Shown here piece after piece: positions 5,997 to 6,476 of a DNA stretch of 6,476 nucleotides. The stretch is taken from the NCBI GenBank assembly GCA_043826085.1, contig JBDRQW010000039.1, forward strand, positions 1-6,476, given 5' to 3'. Source of the DNA: CAXBYZ01 sp043826085. GTDB taxonomy: Bacteria > Patescibacteriota > Microgenomatia > UBA1400 > CG1-02-47-37. The position numbers and the translations under genes were made by a program. Under the pieces are notes generated by a model. The model was not told where the DNA came from. It did no database searches and saw nothing but the letters and a program-made list of their open reading frames with translations. Each line of letters begins with the position of its first letter. Within the stretch, counting starts at the first letter, position 1.

Positions 5997-6326
5997 ATGG
6001 CATTGAAAACAAAGATACTAGACACAGAAATTAAAGTTGGTGACACCATTAATGTTACTCAAGAATTCATGTCTGGAGATAAAATTCAAAAGCAGATTTT
6101 TACCGGTATTGTTATGGGTATTAAAGGTAGACAAGAAGGTAAATCGTTTACTGTTAGAAAGATTTCATCGGATGGTATTGGTGTTGAAAAAATTTGGCCG
6201 GTTCTATCTCCTAATTTAGTTAAGGTAGAAGTTAAAAGAAAAGGTAATCCAAGACGAGCAAAACTAAATTATTTAAGATCAAGAATCGGCAAAGGCGCCC
6301 TTAAGGTTAAGGCAATAAATAAATAA
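5997..6326 (+). CDS. rplS: 50S ribosomal protein L19
   Basis: The protein has 109 residues, normal for L19, and is basic throughout. Recognisable family blocks are VGDTINV (16-22), the central FTGIVMGIKGRQEGKSFTVRK segment, GIGVEKIWPVLSPN, and the C-terminal RRAKLNYLR. L19 sits at the interface of the two ribosomal subunits and contributes to an intersubunit bridge. The start at ATG 5997 gives the expected N-terminus. No Shine-Dalgarno sequence precedes it; a promoter lies directly upstream. It does not sit with the usual rpsP-rimM-trmD partners here, standing instead between pyrG and a tRNA gene. No clear terminator hairpin follows, so readthrough into tRNA-Lys is possible. Confidence 0.96.
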   Translation: MALKTKILDTEIKVGDTINVTQEFMSGDKIQKQIFTGIVMGIKGRQEGKSFTVRKISSDGIGVEKIWPVLSPNLVKVEVKRKGNPRRAKLNYLRSRIGKGALKVKAINK

Positions 6327-6350
6327 AGCCTTCTAATCCCCCACATTATC

Positions 6351-6359
6351 TGATAAAAT
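6351..6359 (+). promoter_or_regulatory. Possible extended -10 promoter of tRNA-Lys
   Basis: TGA-TAAAAT has the same form as the rplS extended -10 (TGA-TACAAT) and ends 22 nt before the mature tRNA, leaving room for a short 5' leader for RNase P. No convincing -35 box is present at the usual distance. AT-rich sequence makes chance matches likely. Confidence 0.35.
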
Positions 6360-6381
6360 ACTTGTTTACTATCCCATTTAT

Positions 6382-6454
6382 GGGCCGTTAGCTCAGTTGG
6401 TAGAGCATCTGCCTTTTAAGCAGAGTGTCATAGGTTCAAGTCCTATACGGCTCA
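6382..6454 (+). tRNA. tRNA-Lys, anticodon TTT
   Basis: A complete 73-nt cloverleaf can be drawn. The acceptor GGGCCGT pairs with ACGGCTC (one G-T pair at 2-71), the D stem is GCTC/GAGC, the anticodon stem is TCTGC/GCAGA with loop CTTTTAA, the variable loop is GTGTC, and the T stem ATAGG/CCTAT encloses TTCAAGT. The anticodon TTT is at 6415-6417 and would read AAA and AAG. The discriminator is A at 6454, followed by CAA, so the CCA tail is not encoded and must be added by a nucleotidyltransferase. Confidence 0.97.
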
Positions 6455-6458
6455 CAAA

Positions 6459-6476
6459 GGATTGATATATCAATCC
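6459..6476. repeat. Perfect 18-bp palindrome after tRNA-Lys
   Basis: GGATTGATATATCAATCC equals its own reverse complement and begins 4 nt after the tRNA. In RNA it would form a 7-bp stem with a TATA loop. It could be the stem of a terminator or part of a repeat, but the window ends exactly at its last base, so any following T-run or second copy cannot be seen. Confidence 0.6.

Noticed and set aside
6037..6219. 60-residue plus-strand frame within rplS
   Set aside because: It is out of frame with the clearly conserved L19 sequence and has no family resemblance.
6299..6313. CCTTAAGGTTAAGG in the rplS 3' end as a degenerate copy of the palindrome
   Set aside because: It encodes ordinary L19 C-terminal residues and lacks the arm-loop-arm structure, so it is probably chance.

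Overview
This 6.5 kb window is AT-rich, gene-dense bacterial DNA from an organism that uses TGA as a stop (pyrG ends in TGA). Short intergenic gaps, near-absence of Shine-Dalgarno sequences, a distinctive CTP synthase, and a transposase of the type starting MPxxN...YHIYNRG suggest a Candidate Phyla Radiation (Patescibacteria) genome, perhaps Microgenomates-like. That placement is inferred from remembered family features, not from a search. The normal TGA stop argues against the CPR lineages that recode TGA as glycine.

Layout. At 1-174 is the 3' end of gatB (tRNA-dependent amidotransferase subunit B). At 171-818 on the minus strand, converging on gatB, is a REP-associated HUH/Y1 transposase (RAYT). 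Around and inside it are four copies of one 24-nt palindromic repeat: copy 1 in the last codons of gatB, copies 2 and 3 inside the transposase reading frame, and copy 4 just upstream of the transposase start. At 894-4340 is a full-length dnaE (replicative DNA polymerase III alpha), followed after 3 nt by pyrG (CTP synthase, 4344-5981), then rplS (ribosomal protein L19, 5997-6326) and tRNA-Lys(TTT) (6382-6454). A perfect 18-bp palindrome closes the window.

How it works together. dnaE and pyrG form a tight pair, probably one transcript, linking DNA synthesis to CTP supply. rplS has its own strong-looking extended -10 promoter built over the pyrG stop codon. Predicted -10 boxes lie only 6 nt (transposase, dnaE) or 9 nt (rplS) before the start codons, which points to leaderless or nearly leaderless mRNAs. 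The accessory part is the gatB-dnaE interval, where a small transposase gene is surrounded by, and carries in its own coding sequence, its presumed palindromic substrate. The repeat is open in four of six frames and is translated in at least two proteins. This self-invaded RAYT module is the most interesting part of the window.
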